A stretch of 30,298 nt of DNA, taken from positions 1-30,298 of the forward strand of contig CATPBF010000061.1 in NCBI GenBank assembly GCA_955652585.1. Reading direction: 5' to 3'. The notes under the pieces were generated by a model. The model was not told where the DNA came from. It saw only the letters and a program-made list of their open reading frames with translations, and ran no database searches. This DNA comes from Candidatus Dormiibacterota bacterium (GTDB lineage Bacteria > Chloroflexota > Dormibacteria > Dormibacterales > Dormibacteraceae). Both the position numbers and the translations under genes were made by a program. Shown here piece after piece: positions 1 to 6,185 of the stretch (within the stretch, counting starts at the first letter, position 1; the number at the start of each line of letters is the position of its first letter).

Positions 1-1
1 G

Positions 2-376
2 GCTTACCTCGACTTTGTCGAAGCCGTCCGATCAGGGCAGGGCGTCGCCGGCGCTCAGGCCAGGACGATCCAGGTCCCGCTCGAAATCGCCAGGGCTGCG
101 GCCGAGGTCGCCGGCCTGGCCGAGCAGTCGGCGTCTCTGGGGAACCCCAAACTGCGTGCCGACGCGGTGGTGGCGTCGATGCTGGCGGCTGCGGCGGCAG
201 AGGCAGCGGCGTACCTCGTCGCGGTCAACCTGGGCGAGACCGCCGACGTCCGGCTGGACGAGGCGCGGAAGCTGGCGCGGGAGGCTAGCGCGAGGCTTCG
301 GCCGCCAGCCGCTCGAGGCTCTTCAGGTGGTCCCGGTCGTGGTCGAGCGCGACCTGCAGATAGCCGTCGACGGTGA
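2..376 (+). CDS. fchA: Methenyltetrahydrofolate cyclohydrolase / formiminotransferase-cyclodeaminase C-terminal end (5' partial)
   Basis: The reading frame is open from the window edge and encodes the helical C-terminal end of the FchA/FTCD cyclodeaminase family (PF04961 type). The stretch VPLEIARAAAEVAGLAE, then LGNPKLRADAVVASMLAAAA and YLVAVNL, is the characteristic end of this fold. The family converts 5,10-methenyl-THF to 10-formyl-THF (FchA) or deaminates formimino-THF. With metF and fhs further along, the cyclohydrolase role fits a methyl-THF to formate route. The last residues after about position 285 are Arg/Pro/Gly-rich and unlike the family, and they overlap the convergent DinB-like gene by about 92 bases, so the native end may be near 285 with the tail an overrun. 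The start lies outside the window. Confidence 0.8.
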   Translation, partial: AYLDFVEAVRSGQGVAGAQARTIQVPLEIARAAAEVAGLAEQSASLGNPKLRADAVVASMLAAAAAEAAAYLVAVNLGETADVRLDEARKLAREASARLRPPAARGSSGGPGRGRARPADSRRR

Positions 377-731
377 GCTCTCCAAATTTGGCATGCACGC
401 CCACGCGATGGCGCTCCTCTTCGCTGAGCGCGCGCACGAAGTCGATGAGCCGGTTGCGCGTTCCTGCCCATTCCGTCAGCGCCTTCTCCAACGAGATGCC
501 TTCGAAATCTCTGTCGTCGTTGCTGTAGAACTCGAACTCTGGGCGTTCGCCCGCGGCCATCGCCCGGATACGCGGCTCGAAGCATTCCTTTTCGGTGGTC
601 GCGAGGTGCGCCGCGATGTCACGCAGCGTCCATGCGCCGACGCGAGCCGGGTGGTCGTCTGCCACGAGCTGCGTCATCGCGACCATCAATTGCTGGCTGG
701 CTTTGAGCTCCTCCAGCAGCGTGTCCGTCAC
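285..731 (-). CDS. DinB-like four-helix-bundle protein
   Basis: A 148-residue protein starting at a GTG whose first bases overlap the stop of the upstream gene (GTGA, 728-731). That coupling and the loss of similarity upstream decide the start. The three histidines expected of the DinB/YfiT metal-binding fold are visible: His42 in DIAAHLA, and His131 and His135 in the C-terminal HDRDHLKSL motif. DinB-like proteins bind a divalent metal and some are thiol-dependent transferases or isomerases; no specific reaction can be read here. It is the last gene of the corrinoid operon, so a role in thiol or metal chemistry of methyl transfer is possible but is inference. It overlaps the end of the convergent cyclohydrolase gene. 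Confidence 0.8.
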   Translation of the reverse strand: MTDTLLEELKASQQLMVAMTQLVADDHPARVGAWTLRDIAAHLATTEKECFEPRIRAMAAGERPEFEFYSNDDRDFEGISLEKALTEWAGTRNRLIDFVRALSEEERHRVGVHAKFGELTVDGYLQVALDHDRDHLKSLERLAAEASR

Positions 732-1015
732 GCGGATGGCTCGGGTTTCGTGAGCCGGTCGCGGGGGTTGGCGGCGTCGAGCTCGGCCACCACGGCGGCC
801 AGCACCTCCGCGGGCGTGCCCGCCCTCGCTTCGACCGTGCCCCACCGCCAGCCGTCGAGGTACGCGTCCATGTCGGTCGAGCCGTCATTCATCGCGTAGG
901 CGTCGATGGCGACCTGGAAGCGATCGGGCATCATGCGCTTGACCTGCGCGTCGCCCTCCCAAGCCTTGACCTGCGACGGAATGTGCTTCCAGTACATCAC
1001 TTGATATGAGGCCAT
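728..1015 (-). CDS. Small conserved 'virulence factor' family protein (PF13769-like)
   Basis: A 95-residue soluble protein beginning MASYQVMYWKHIPSQVKAW. The YQV-YW-xIPxQVKA opening is typical of the short family labelled 'virulence factor' in databases, whose biochemical role is unknown. The name reflects an old screen and should not be taken literally. I recall relatives near corrinoid methyltransferase and DUF1638 genes, and the same neighbourhood is seen here. The start lies 7 bases after the DUF1638 stop, and the end overlaps the DinB-like start by 4 bases, so all three are probably co-translated. There is no signal peptide or membrane segment. Confidence 0.8.
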   Translation of the reverse strand: MASYQVMYWKHIPSQVKAWEGDAQVKRMMPDRFQVAIDAYAMNDGSTDMDAYLDGWRWGTVEARAGTPAEVLAAVVAELDAANPRDRLTKPEPSA

Positions 1016-1022
1016 TACGTTC

Positions 1023-1607
1023 TCACACGGCCATCAGCTCGGCCAGGCGCGATTCCAACTCTCCCAGGCCGACGTCGTTGATCTCGAGCGGCAGCCCGAG
1101 GTAGGCGGCGATCTCTTCGGCCTTGTCCGCCAGGCGGGCGTTCGGCACCTGGCGCAGGTAGAGCAGCCCCTCGTAGTTGCCGAACAGCATCGCTTTGAGC
1201 TCCGGATACCGGTCGAGGCCGAGGCCGCGCACGACCGCACGCTCGAAGTTGCGGACCAGCCAGTCTGTGAGGAAGAACGTCGCCGGGCGCTCCTCGCTGA
1301 CGCGCTCGAAGAGATCCGCGCCGGCCAGCATCTCGTAGCAGTGCGGGCCGCGCACGCGCGAGGCGCCGACCTCGTCGAGGATCGGTTCCAGCTTTCCATT
1401 CATGCCGCAGTCGCCGTAGACGACGATGAGGTGCTCGTAGCGCGGGCGTAGAACATGCAGCTTCTCGCGGAGCTCGTCGACGATTCGATTCGGGTACAGG
1501 TGCAGCAGCGCCGAGACGCCGTAGATGTCGACGTCCCAGCCGCGCCGGTCGACGATGTCCTTGACTTCTTTGCCGAGGGCGCCGCAGATCACGAAGGCGG
1601 TGCTCAA
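1023..1607 (-). CDS. DUF1638 family protein
   Basis: A 194-residue soluble protein that starts at a TTG overlapping the upstream stop (TTGA, 1604-1607). It matches the DUF1638 pattern: an N-terminal ICGALGKEV segment, a conserved VYGDCGMNGKL block, a following GPHCYEML block, and an FFLTDWLVRNFE segment. The cysteines and histidine in these blocks could bind a metal or cofactor. The family's function is not established, but it is recurrently encoded beside corrinoid-dependent methyltransferases. Here it sits between the RACo activator and the PF13769-like protein in a tightly coupled operon, which points to a role in corrinoid methyl transfer or its maturation (inference). Confidence 0.85.
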   Translation of the reverse strand: MSTAFVICGALGKEVKDIVDRRGWDVDIYGVSALLHLYPNRIVDELREKLHVLRPRYEHLIVVYGDCGMNGKLEPILDEVGASRVRGPHCYEMLAGADLFERVSEERPATFFLTDWLVRNFERAVVRGLGLDRYPELKAMLFGNYEGLLYLRQVPNARLADKAEEIAAYLGLPLEINDVGLGELESRLAELMAV

Positions 1608-3430
1608 CCGACGAGCTCCAAATCCGGGAAGCGCAGGACCTCGACGAACGCATCGTTGAAATCCGAGCGGCCGGAGAGCTCGATATATTCGATGCGGGAC
1701 GGGAGCTCGAAGGCCACCTGTCGCTCGCGGTAGGAGAGCAGCGCGATCTTGGCTCCTTCACCCGCGGAGTTGCCGACGGCGATGATCTTGTCGACATCGA
1801 CGTCCGGCACCAGCCCGATGATCTTGGCGCTCTCGGGGTTGAGGTAGGACCCGAAGGATCCGCCCAGGTAGATCTCGTCGAGCTCGGAGGCGGCGACGCC
1901 GAGGATGTTCATCAGGATCTTGATCCCGGTCGCGATCGAGCCTTTGGCGAACTGCAGCTCGCGCACGTCGCGCTGGCTGAGATAGACGCCTTCGGCGAGC
2001 AGGAACGCGCGGACGCCCTCGACTTCTATGAGGCGGCCGGCCAGCGGATGGTTCGGGACCTCGGCGGCGGAAAGCATCCGGCCCGAGTGGTCGAGGAGGC
2101 CGACGTTCAGCAGCTGAGCGACCGCATCGACCAGCCCCGAGCCGCATAGGCCGATTGGGGCCACGTCGCCTCCGATCACCTGCAGCTCGACGCGGTCGCC
2201 GAGCTGAACGCCTTCGATGGCGCCATCCGTTGCGCGCATGCCGCACTTGATCTGGCTGCCCTCGAAGGCCGGCCCTGCCGGGGCCGCGGTCGCAAGCGTG
2301 CGCTGGCTGCTCCCGATCACGATCTCCCCGTTCGTGCCGACGTCGACGAAGACGCGCATCTTGTCCTCGCGAGCGATGTTGGTCGCGAGCACGCCCGACA
2401 CGATGTCGGCGCCGACATAAGCGCCGAGCGCGGGCAGCGTCTGGATATAGCCGGCCGGATGAATGTGGAGCCCAACCTCACTCGCGGGGACGCTTAGCGC
2501 ATCCATGAAGGTGGGCGTGAACGGCATCATCGATATCGGGGTCGGGTCGATGCCGAGCAGCAAGTGGAGCATGGTCACATTTCCAACGACAACAGCCTCA
2601 TACGTGCGCTCGGGCGAGACGCCCGCCTCGCGATACAGGTCGTCGAGGATCCCGTTCATGGTGTGCACGACAGCGGCCTTGAGCTCGTCGATGCTGTCGG
2701 CGCCGTTCATGGCGTGACTGATCCGCGATATGACGTCGGCTCCGAAGGGCGCCTGACCGTTGAGCGTCGAGCTCACGGCCGCTGCCATGCCCGTGCGCAG
2801 GTTCATCAAGGTCCCGACCAGCGTGGTCGTGCCGACGTCGAATGCGACTCCGAAGCAATCCTCGGTGGTGTCGCCCGGCTCGACCGCGACCAGGTGCTCG
2901 CCAGCCAGCACCGCAGTGACTTTGAAACCGGCATCCCGGAGCGTCTTCGGCAACGTGCGAAGAACGGGGACGCTCGCAGACATGTCGTGCCCTTCCGCGG
3001 TGAGGGCGTCGCGCAGCCGGCTGACGTCGCTGCGCTGGTCGTGGAGGTCGGGCTCCGTGAGCTCCAGGTAGACCTTGCGGACGTTGGGGTCGATGATGAC
3101 AAGCCGGCTGAGGCCCATCGTCGCGGCCTTCGGCACGCGAAGCAGCTGCGGGACCTCGCAGACCATGTCTTCGTAAATCCGCGCCTGGCACGAGAGCCGC
3201 CAGCCGTTTTCGACCTCGTCCTTGCGGAGCAGCCGATGGTCCGCGGTGGTCACCTCGCTGCCGCCTTGGAGCACGCGAACCTTGCACTTGCCGCAGGTCC
3301 CGCGCCCGCCGCAGGTGGAGTCGATGGGCAGGCCGATCCAGTGCGCGGCGCTGAACAGGGTGGTTCCGGGCGGCACGCGCGTGGTCCGGTCGAAGGGCTG
3401 GTAGGTCACCTCCAGCTTGCGCTGGATCAT
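1604..3430 (-). CDS. RACo-type ASKHA-domain corrinoid activation protein with N-terminal [2Fe-2S] ferredoxin domain
   Basis: A 608-residue protein. The N-terminal domain carries a plant-type ferredoxin cluster pattern: Cys40, Cys46, Cys49 (CGGRGTCGKC) and Cys81. The rest is the DUF4445/ASKHA region of reductive activators of corrinoid proteins, with phosphate-binding-like blocks FGVAFDVGTTT, VVVGNVTMLHLLLGIDP, VFVDVGTNGEI and IYLGGSFGSYLNP. These enzymes use ATP and a low-potential electron to return inactive Co(II) corrinoid to Co(I). It overlaps both neighbours by 4 bases (methyltransferase upstream, DUF1638 downstream), matching its expected partner set. The length is typical for the family. 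I see nothing missing from the cluster or nucleotide motifs. Confidence 0.92.
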   Translation of the reverse strand: MIQRKLEVTYQPFDRTTRVPPGTTLFSAAHWIGLPIDSTCGGRGTCGKCKVRVLQGGSEVTTADHRLLRKDEVENGWRLSCQARIYEDMVCEVPQLLRVPKAATMGLSRLVIIDPNVRKVYLELTEPDLHDQRSDVSRLRDALTAEGHDMSASVPVLRTLPKTLRDAGFKVTAVLAGEHLVAVEPGDTTEDCFGVAFDVGTTTLVGTLMNLRTGMAAAVSSTLNGQAPFGADVISRISHAMNGADSIDELKAAVVHTMNGILDDLYREAGVSPERTYEAVVVGNVTMLHLLLGIDPTPISMMPFTPTFMDALSVPASEVGLHIHPAGYIQTLPALGAYVGADIVSGVLATNIAREDKMRVFVDVGTNGEIVIGSSQRTLATAAPAGPAFEGSQIKCGMRATDGAIEGVQLGDRVELQVIGGDVAPIGLCGSGLVDAVAQLLNVGLLDHSGRMLSAAEVPNHPLAGRLIEVEGVRAFLLAEGVYLSQRDVRELQFAKGSIATGIKILMNILGVAASELDEIYLGGSFGSYLNPESAKIIGLVPDVDVDKIIAVGNSAGEGAKIALLSYRERQVAFELPSRIEYIELSGRSDFNDAFVEVLRFPDLELVG

Positions 3431-4290
3431 TTAGACGAGGCCTGGGCCAGCTCCGCCCGATAGCTGGCGATCCAGCGCATCGCATACTCGTCGTGGCCGA
3501 GCAACAGGTCCCCGGCGAGCACGGCCCGGCGAACCTCGGGCACGAGCGGGTTGGTGATCGCGCAGGTCAAGCCCGCATGCATCGCCAGTGGCAGGAACGC
3601 GGCGTTGACGGTCGCCCGGTCGGGCAAGCCGAACGAAACGTTGGAAGCCCCGCACGTCATGTTGTTGCCGAGCTCCTCCCGGATCAACCTCATCGTCGCC
3701 AACGTGATCAGGCCGCACGTGGGGTCGGCCGCGACCGTCATGGCGATGGGGTCGATGATCACGTCCTCTCTTGGAATGCCGTAGTCGGCGGCGCGCTCGA
3801 CGATGCGGCGCGCGATCGCCAGGCGCTCCTCGGGCACCATCGAGATTCCGGTCTCGTCGTTGGCCATACCGATCACGGCCGCGCCGTGCTTCTTGACCAG
3901 CGGCAGGATGCGATCCATCCGCTCGTCCTCCGCCGTCACCGAGTTGACGAGCGCCTTGCCTTCATATGCGGCGAGCGCGGCCTCCAGCGCCTCCATGACC
4001 GATGAGTCGATGCAGATTGGGAGGTCGCTGACCTCGGTCACAGCTTTGATCGTGGCCACCAGCAGCGCAGGCTCGTCGATCGCGGGGATGCCGGCGTTGA
4101 CGTCCAGCATGTGCGCGCCGGCGGCCGCCTGCGCGATCGCGTCGGCCTGGACCCGGTCCATCCGGCCCTCCTTCATCTCGGCGGCGAGGACCTTGCGGCC
4201 GGTCGGGTTGATGCGCTCTCCGATCACGACGAAGGGCCGGTCGATCGAGATGATGACCTCGCGGGTGCGCGAGCGGAGGACCGTATCCAA
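3427..4290 (-). CDS. Methyltetrahydrofolate:corrinoid methyltransferase (pterin-binding, AcsE/MtgA-like)
   Basis: A 287-residue TIM-barrel pterin-binding protein. Visible family blocks include VIGERINPTGRK near the N-terminus, HMLDVNAG, ICIDSS, ALVNSVTAED, DVIIDPIAMTV and GASNVSFGLPDR. It moves a methyl group between the corrinoid cofactor of its partner and N5 of THF. In a catabolic setting it would load methyl groups from the substrate-charged corrinoid protein onto THF for oxidation by MetF. It follows the corrinoid protein after a 108-base gap occupied by a palindromic element, and its end overlaps the RACo gene by ATGA. The ATG at 4290 gives the family's usual length. Confidence 0.92.
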   Translation of the reverse strand: MDTVLRSRTREVIISIDRPFVVIGERINPTGRKVLAAEMKEGRMDRVQADAIAQAAAGAHMLDVNAGIPAIDEPALLVATIKAVTEVSDLPICIDSSVMEALEAALAAYEGKALVNSVTAEDERMDRILPLVKKHGAAVIGMANDETGISMVPEERLAIARRIVERAADYGIPREDVIIDPIAMTVAADPTCGLITLATMRLIREELGNNMTCGASNVSFGLPDRATVNAAFLPLAMHAGLTCAITNPLVPEVRRAVLAGDLLLGHDEYAMRWIASYRAELAQASSK

Positions 4291-4298
4291 CGACGTCT

Positions 4299-4399
4299 AG
4301 TGTCCTGACCCCGAGGTCCGACGCGACGCAGGCTTCAGCGCCGTAGGCGCCCGGCCGCCTAGGACGCGAAGATGCAAGGAACTCCGGGGGCGGGACACT
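4299..4399. repeat. Palindromic MITE-like or structured extragenic element
   Basis: The gap between the corrinoid protein and methyltransferase genes is nearly filled by one inverted-repeat element. The outer arms are AGTGTCC (4299-4305) and GGACACT (4393-4399), followed inward, after 3-base mismatched segments, by CCCCG (4309-4313) and CGGGG (4385-4389). Inside lies a smaller hairpin TAGGCG-CCCGGC-CGCCTA around 4344-4361. Read inward, both ends look alike (AGTGTCC-NNN-CCCCG), as in a miniature inverted-repeat transposable element. The right end supplies the last base of the corrinoid gene's stop codon. No target-site duplication is obvious. It could instead be a structured intercistronic RNA. 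Confidence 0.55.
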
Positions 4400-5121
4400 T
4401 ATCCTTTCTTGAGCGTCTCGTCGATCAGCTTGACGGCCTGCTCCAGCGCCTGCGCGCCCTGCGAGCTCTGGCTCCTGTCGCCAACGATCTCCTTGGCCAT
4501 CCGGGTGGCCATCGATGCATCGGGTGCATAGCTGTCCGCGCCCACATGCTTGGCGTACTCCGCGGTCACGGGCGCGCCACCGACCGCGATGTGCACTTTG
4601 TCTCGAAGCCCGGCCTTGGCGATGGCGTCGATGTTGACCTTGAACATCGGCATCGTCGTCGTTAGGAATGCGGAGAATCCGATGACGTCCGGCTTGTGCT
4701 GTTCGATCGCGGCGACGAACTTCTCGGGCGGCGTGTTGACGCCGAGGTCGAACACCTCGAAGCCCGCGCCCTCGAGCATGATCACGCACAGGTTCTTGCC
4801 GATGTCGTGGATGTCGCCCTTGACGGTGCCGATGACGTAGCGGCCGACCGGTTGGGCGCCGGTCTCCGCGATCAGCGGCCGCAAGATCACCAGGGCGCCC
4901 TGCATGGCGCGGGCGGCGATGAGCATTTCGGGGACGAAGAAGTCGCCCTTCTCGAAGCGCCGGCCGACCTCTTCCAGCGAAGGGATGAGTGCCTTGAACA
5001 GGATGTCCATCGGGTCCATGCCGAGCTTCAGCCCCTCTTCGGTGAGGGCCTTCACCTCAGGCGCGTGTCCGTTCAGCGTGTGGTCGAACAGTCCGGCTCG
5101 GATCTCTTCTTCTCGGCTCAT
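4399..5121 (-). CDS. Corrinoid (B12-binding) methyl-carrier protein, MtbC/MttC-like
   Basis: A 240-residue protein with the two-domain layout of methyltransferase corrinoid proteins: a helical cap domain (residues 1-88, ending EMLIAARAMQGALVILRPLI) and a Rossmann-like B12 domain. The cobalt-ligand motif is GDIHDIGKN, with His105 as lower axial ligand. GFSAFLTTT and the GGAPVT block line the cofactor tail pocket. The frame extends far upstream, but the ATG at 5121 is preceded by a strong GGGAGGAGG site and starts the family's usual MSREEEIR opening. It is the first gene of the corrinoid operon and diverges from the IclR gene. The methyl donor's own methyltransferase is not encoded nearby, so the substrate cannot be read directly. 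Confidence 0.93.
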   Translation of the reverse strand: MSREEEIRAGLFDHTLNGHAPEVKALTEEGLKLGMDPMDILFKALIPSLEEVGRRFEKGDFFVPEMLIAARAMQGALVILRPLIAETGAQPVGRYVIGTVKGDIHDIGKNLCVIMLEGAGFEVFDLGVNTPPEKFVAAIEQHKPDVIGFSAFLTTTMPMFKVNIDAIAKAGLRDKVHIAVGGAPVTAEYAKHVGADSYAPDASMATRMAKEIVGDRSQSSQGAQALEQAVKLIDETLKKG

Positions 5122-5200
5122 CGGGCCTCCTCCCTGTTGCGCATCGCCCAACTGATGCTCAGAGTCCAACAAGAATACCCCTATCGTATTATGTTGCGCA
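5122..5200. promoter_or_regulatory. Divergent control region between corrinoid operon and IclR gene
   Basis: This 79-base spacer must hold promoters for both directions. It contains a perfect inverted repeat AATAC (5174-5178) / GTATT (5186-5190) with a 7-base centre, a plausible operator for the adjacent IclR protein. The 8-mer GTTGCGCA occurs at 5136-5143 and 5193-5200, flanking it. A TATTAT box at 5187-5192 lies so close to the IclR GTG (5201) that the regulator mRNA may be nearly leaderless. On the minus strand TATTCT (complement of 5172-5177) could be a -10 box for the corrinoid operon. No cobalamin riboswitch would fit in this space. Confidence 0.4.
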
Positions 5201-6028
5201 GTGAGCAACGACCCCCGCGAAGCGGCCGTGATCCGTTCCGTGGATCGAGCGGTCGCGATCCTGGACCTGCTCGCCCACGGCGCCCGGCCGCAGAACGGCG
5301 GATCCCACGAGATCGCGGCCTTCGGCGGGTTGTCCGGCGCCGAGGTGGCGCGCGAGCTTGGCGTCCATCGCTCCACCGCGCTCCGCCTGCTCGGCACGCT
5401 CGAGCGCCACGCTCTCGTCGAGCGAGACCCCCGGACAGCCAAGTACCGGCTCGGCCGACGGCTGCCGCAGCTGGCCAGGGTCGTCACCGGTGAGCTCGAC
5501 CTCCGGTCAGTCGCGCGCCCTATCTGTGAGAGCCTGGCCGCGACGACCGGCGAGACCGTCACGCTGGATGTGCTCGACGACGACGAGATCGTCCCGATCG
5601 AGCAGTGCACGGCGTCGACCGCCTTCGTCAGCGTCAACTGGCTCGGGCGGCGGACGCCGGTTCACTGCACCGCGAGCGGCAAGGTCGTCCTCGCTTTCGC
5701 GGCCGAGCCGATCCGGCAACGCTTGCTGTCCCGCGCTCTTGAAACGAGGACGCCGAGAACGATCGTCGACGTGGCCGAGCTCGAAAAGCAGCTGGCCGCG
5801 ACGCGCGAGAGCGGCTATGCCCGGACGTTCGAGGAGCTCGAGGTGGGCCTGGACGCGATCGCCGCGCCGGTTTACTCAGCGGAAGGCGAGGTCCTGGCCG
5901 CGATCGACGTCTCGGGGCCTGCCCACCGGCTGCAGGCCGGCGGAGGCCCGGACTTCGTGGCCCTCACGCGTGACGCCGCGGCTGACCTTTCCCGGCGCCT
6001 CGGCTTCCGCGGCCGCCCGACCCGTTAA
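5201..6028 (+). CDS. IclR-family transcriptional regulator
   Basis: A 275-residue protein starting at GTG. The N-terminal winged helix runs from about residue 10 to 85 (VDRAVAILDLL, then SGAEVARELGVHRSTALRLLGTL). The effector domain follows, with the characteristic WLGRRTPVHCTASGKVVLAF block and a C-terminal GLDAIAAPVYSAEGEVLAAI-DVSGP segment. An unusual stretch of roughly a dozen residues (around 27-43, Gly-rich) is inserted between helix 1 and the DNA-reading helices. The protein most likely controls the divergent corrinoid operon and possibly the transporter operon just downstream; IclR proteins usually sense small organic acids or aromatic compounds. The ligand here is unknown. Confidence 0.92.
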   Translation: MSNDPREAAVIRSVDRAVAILDLLAHGARPQNGGSHEIAAFGGLSGAEVARELGVHRSTALRLLGTLERHALVERDPRTAKYRLGRRLPQLARVVTGELDLRSVARPICESLAATTGETVTLDVLDDDEIVPIEQCTASTAFVSVNWLGRRTPVHCTASGKVVLAFAAEPIRQRLLSRALETRTPRTIVDVAELEKQLAATRESGYARTFEELEVGLDAIAAPVYSAEGEVLAAIDVSGPAHRLQAGGGPDFVALTRDAAADLSRRLGFRGRPTR

Positions 6029-6103
6029 TGCCCGGCGTTTAACCAACGCTTAACGCAAAACCACCCATACGGCGGCGATTCACTCCTTGCAATGTCTACG
6101 TGG

Positions 6104-6157
6104 CAGGTGCATCCTTGACGGCGATATATCGGTTGTCGCCGCACCTGGCACAGGTGC
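6104..6157 (+). promoter_or_regulatory. Leader with three complementary 7-mers (alternative hairpins or operator) before the transporter operon
   Basis: In the 157-base gap before the binding-protein gene, CAGGTGC occurs at 6104-6110 and 6151-6157, and its complement GCACCTG at 6141-6147. The central copy can pair perfectly with either outer copy. Pairing with the first copy is extended by GGCGA (6120-6124) with TCGCC (6136-6140), leaving a 9-base bulge. Pairing with the second gives a compact hairpin with a GCA loop. This could be a switching leader RNA or, as DNA, a palindromic operator GCACCTG-GCA-CAGGTGC plus a third half-site. No known riboswitch class was recognised, and no convincing -10/-35 pair was found in the gap. 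Confidence 0.45.
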
Positions 6158-6185
6158 ATGTCATCCGTCATTTGGGGAGAGAGGA

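Noticed and set aside
15..899. Long plus-strand open frame across the DinB-like and PF13769-like genes
   Set aside because: Its translation is Arg/Ser-rich at first and otherwise the antisense of conserved minus-strand genes; the family motifs lie on the minus strand.
2564..3463. Plus-strand open frame opposite the RACo gene
   Set aside because: High G+C keeps antisense frames open; the minus strand encodes an intact ferredoxin-ASKHA protein.
5122..5200. Cobalamin riboswitch before the corrinoid operon
   Set aside because: The spacer is 79 bases and must hold two promoters; no B12-box-like sequence is visible and the class needs far more room.
6029..6185. THF or other known riboswitch before the transporter operon
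   Set aside because: Only simple complementary 7-mers are seen; none of the conserved cores I know could be matched.
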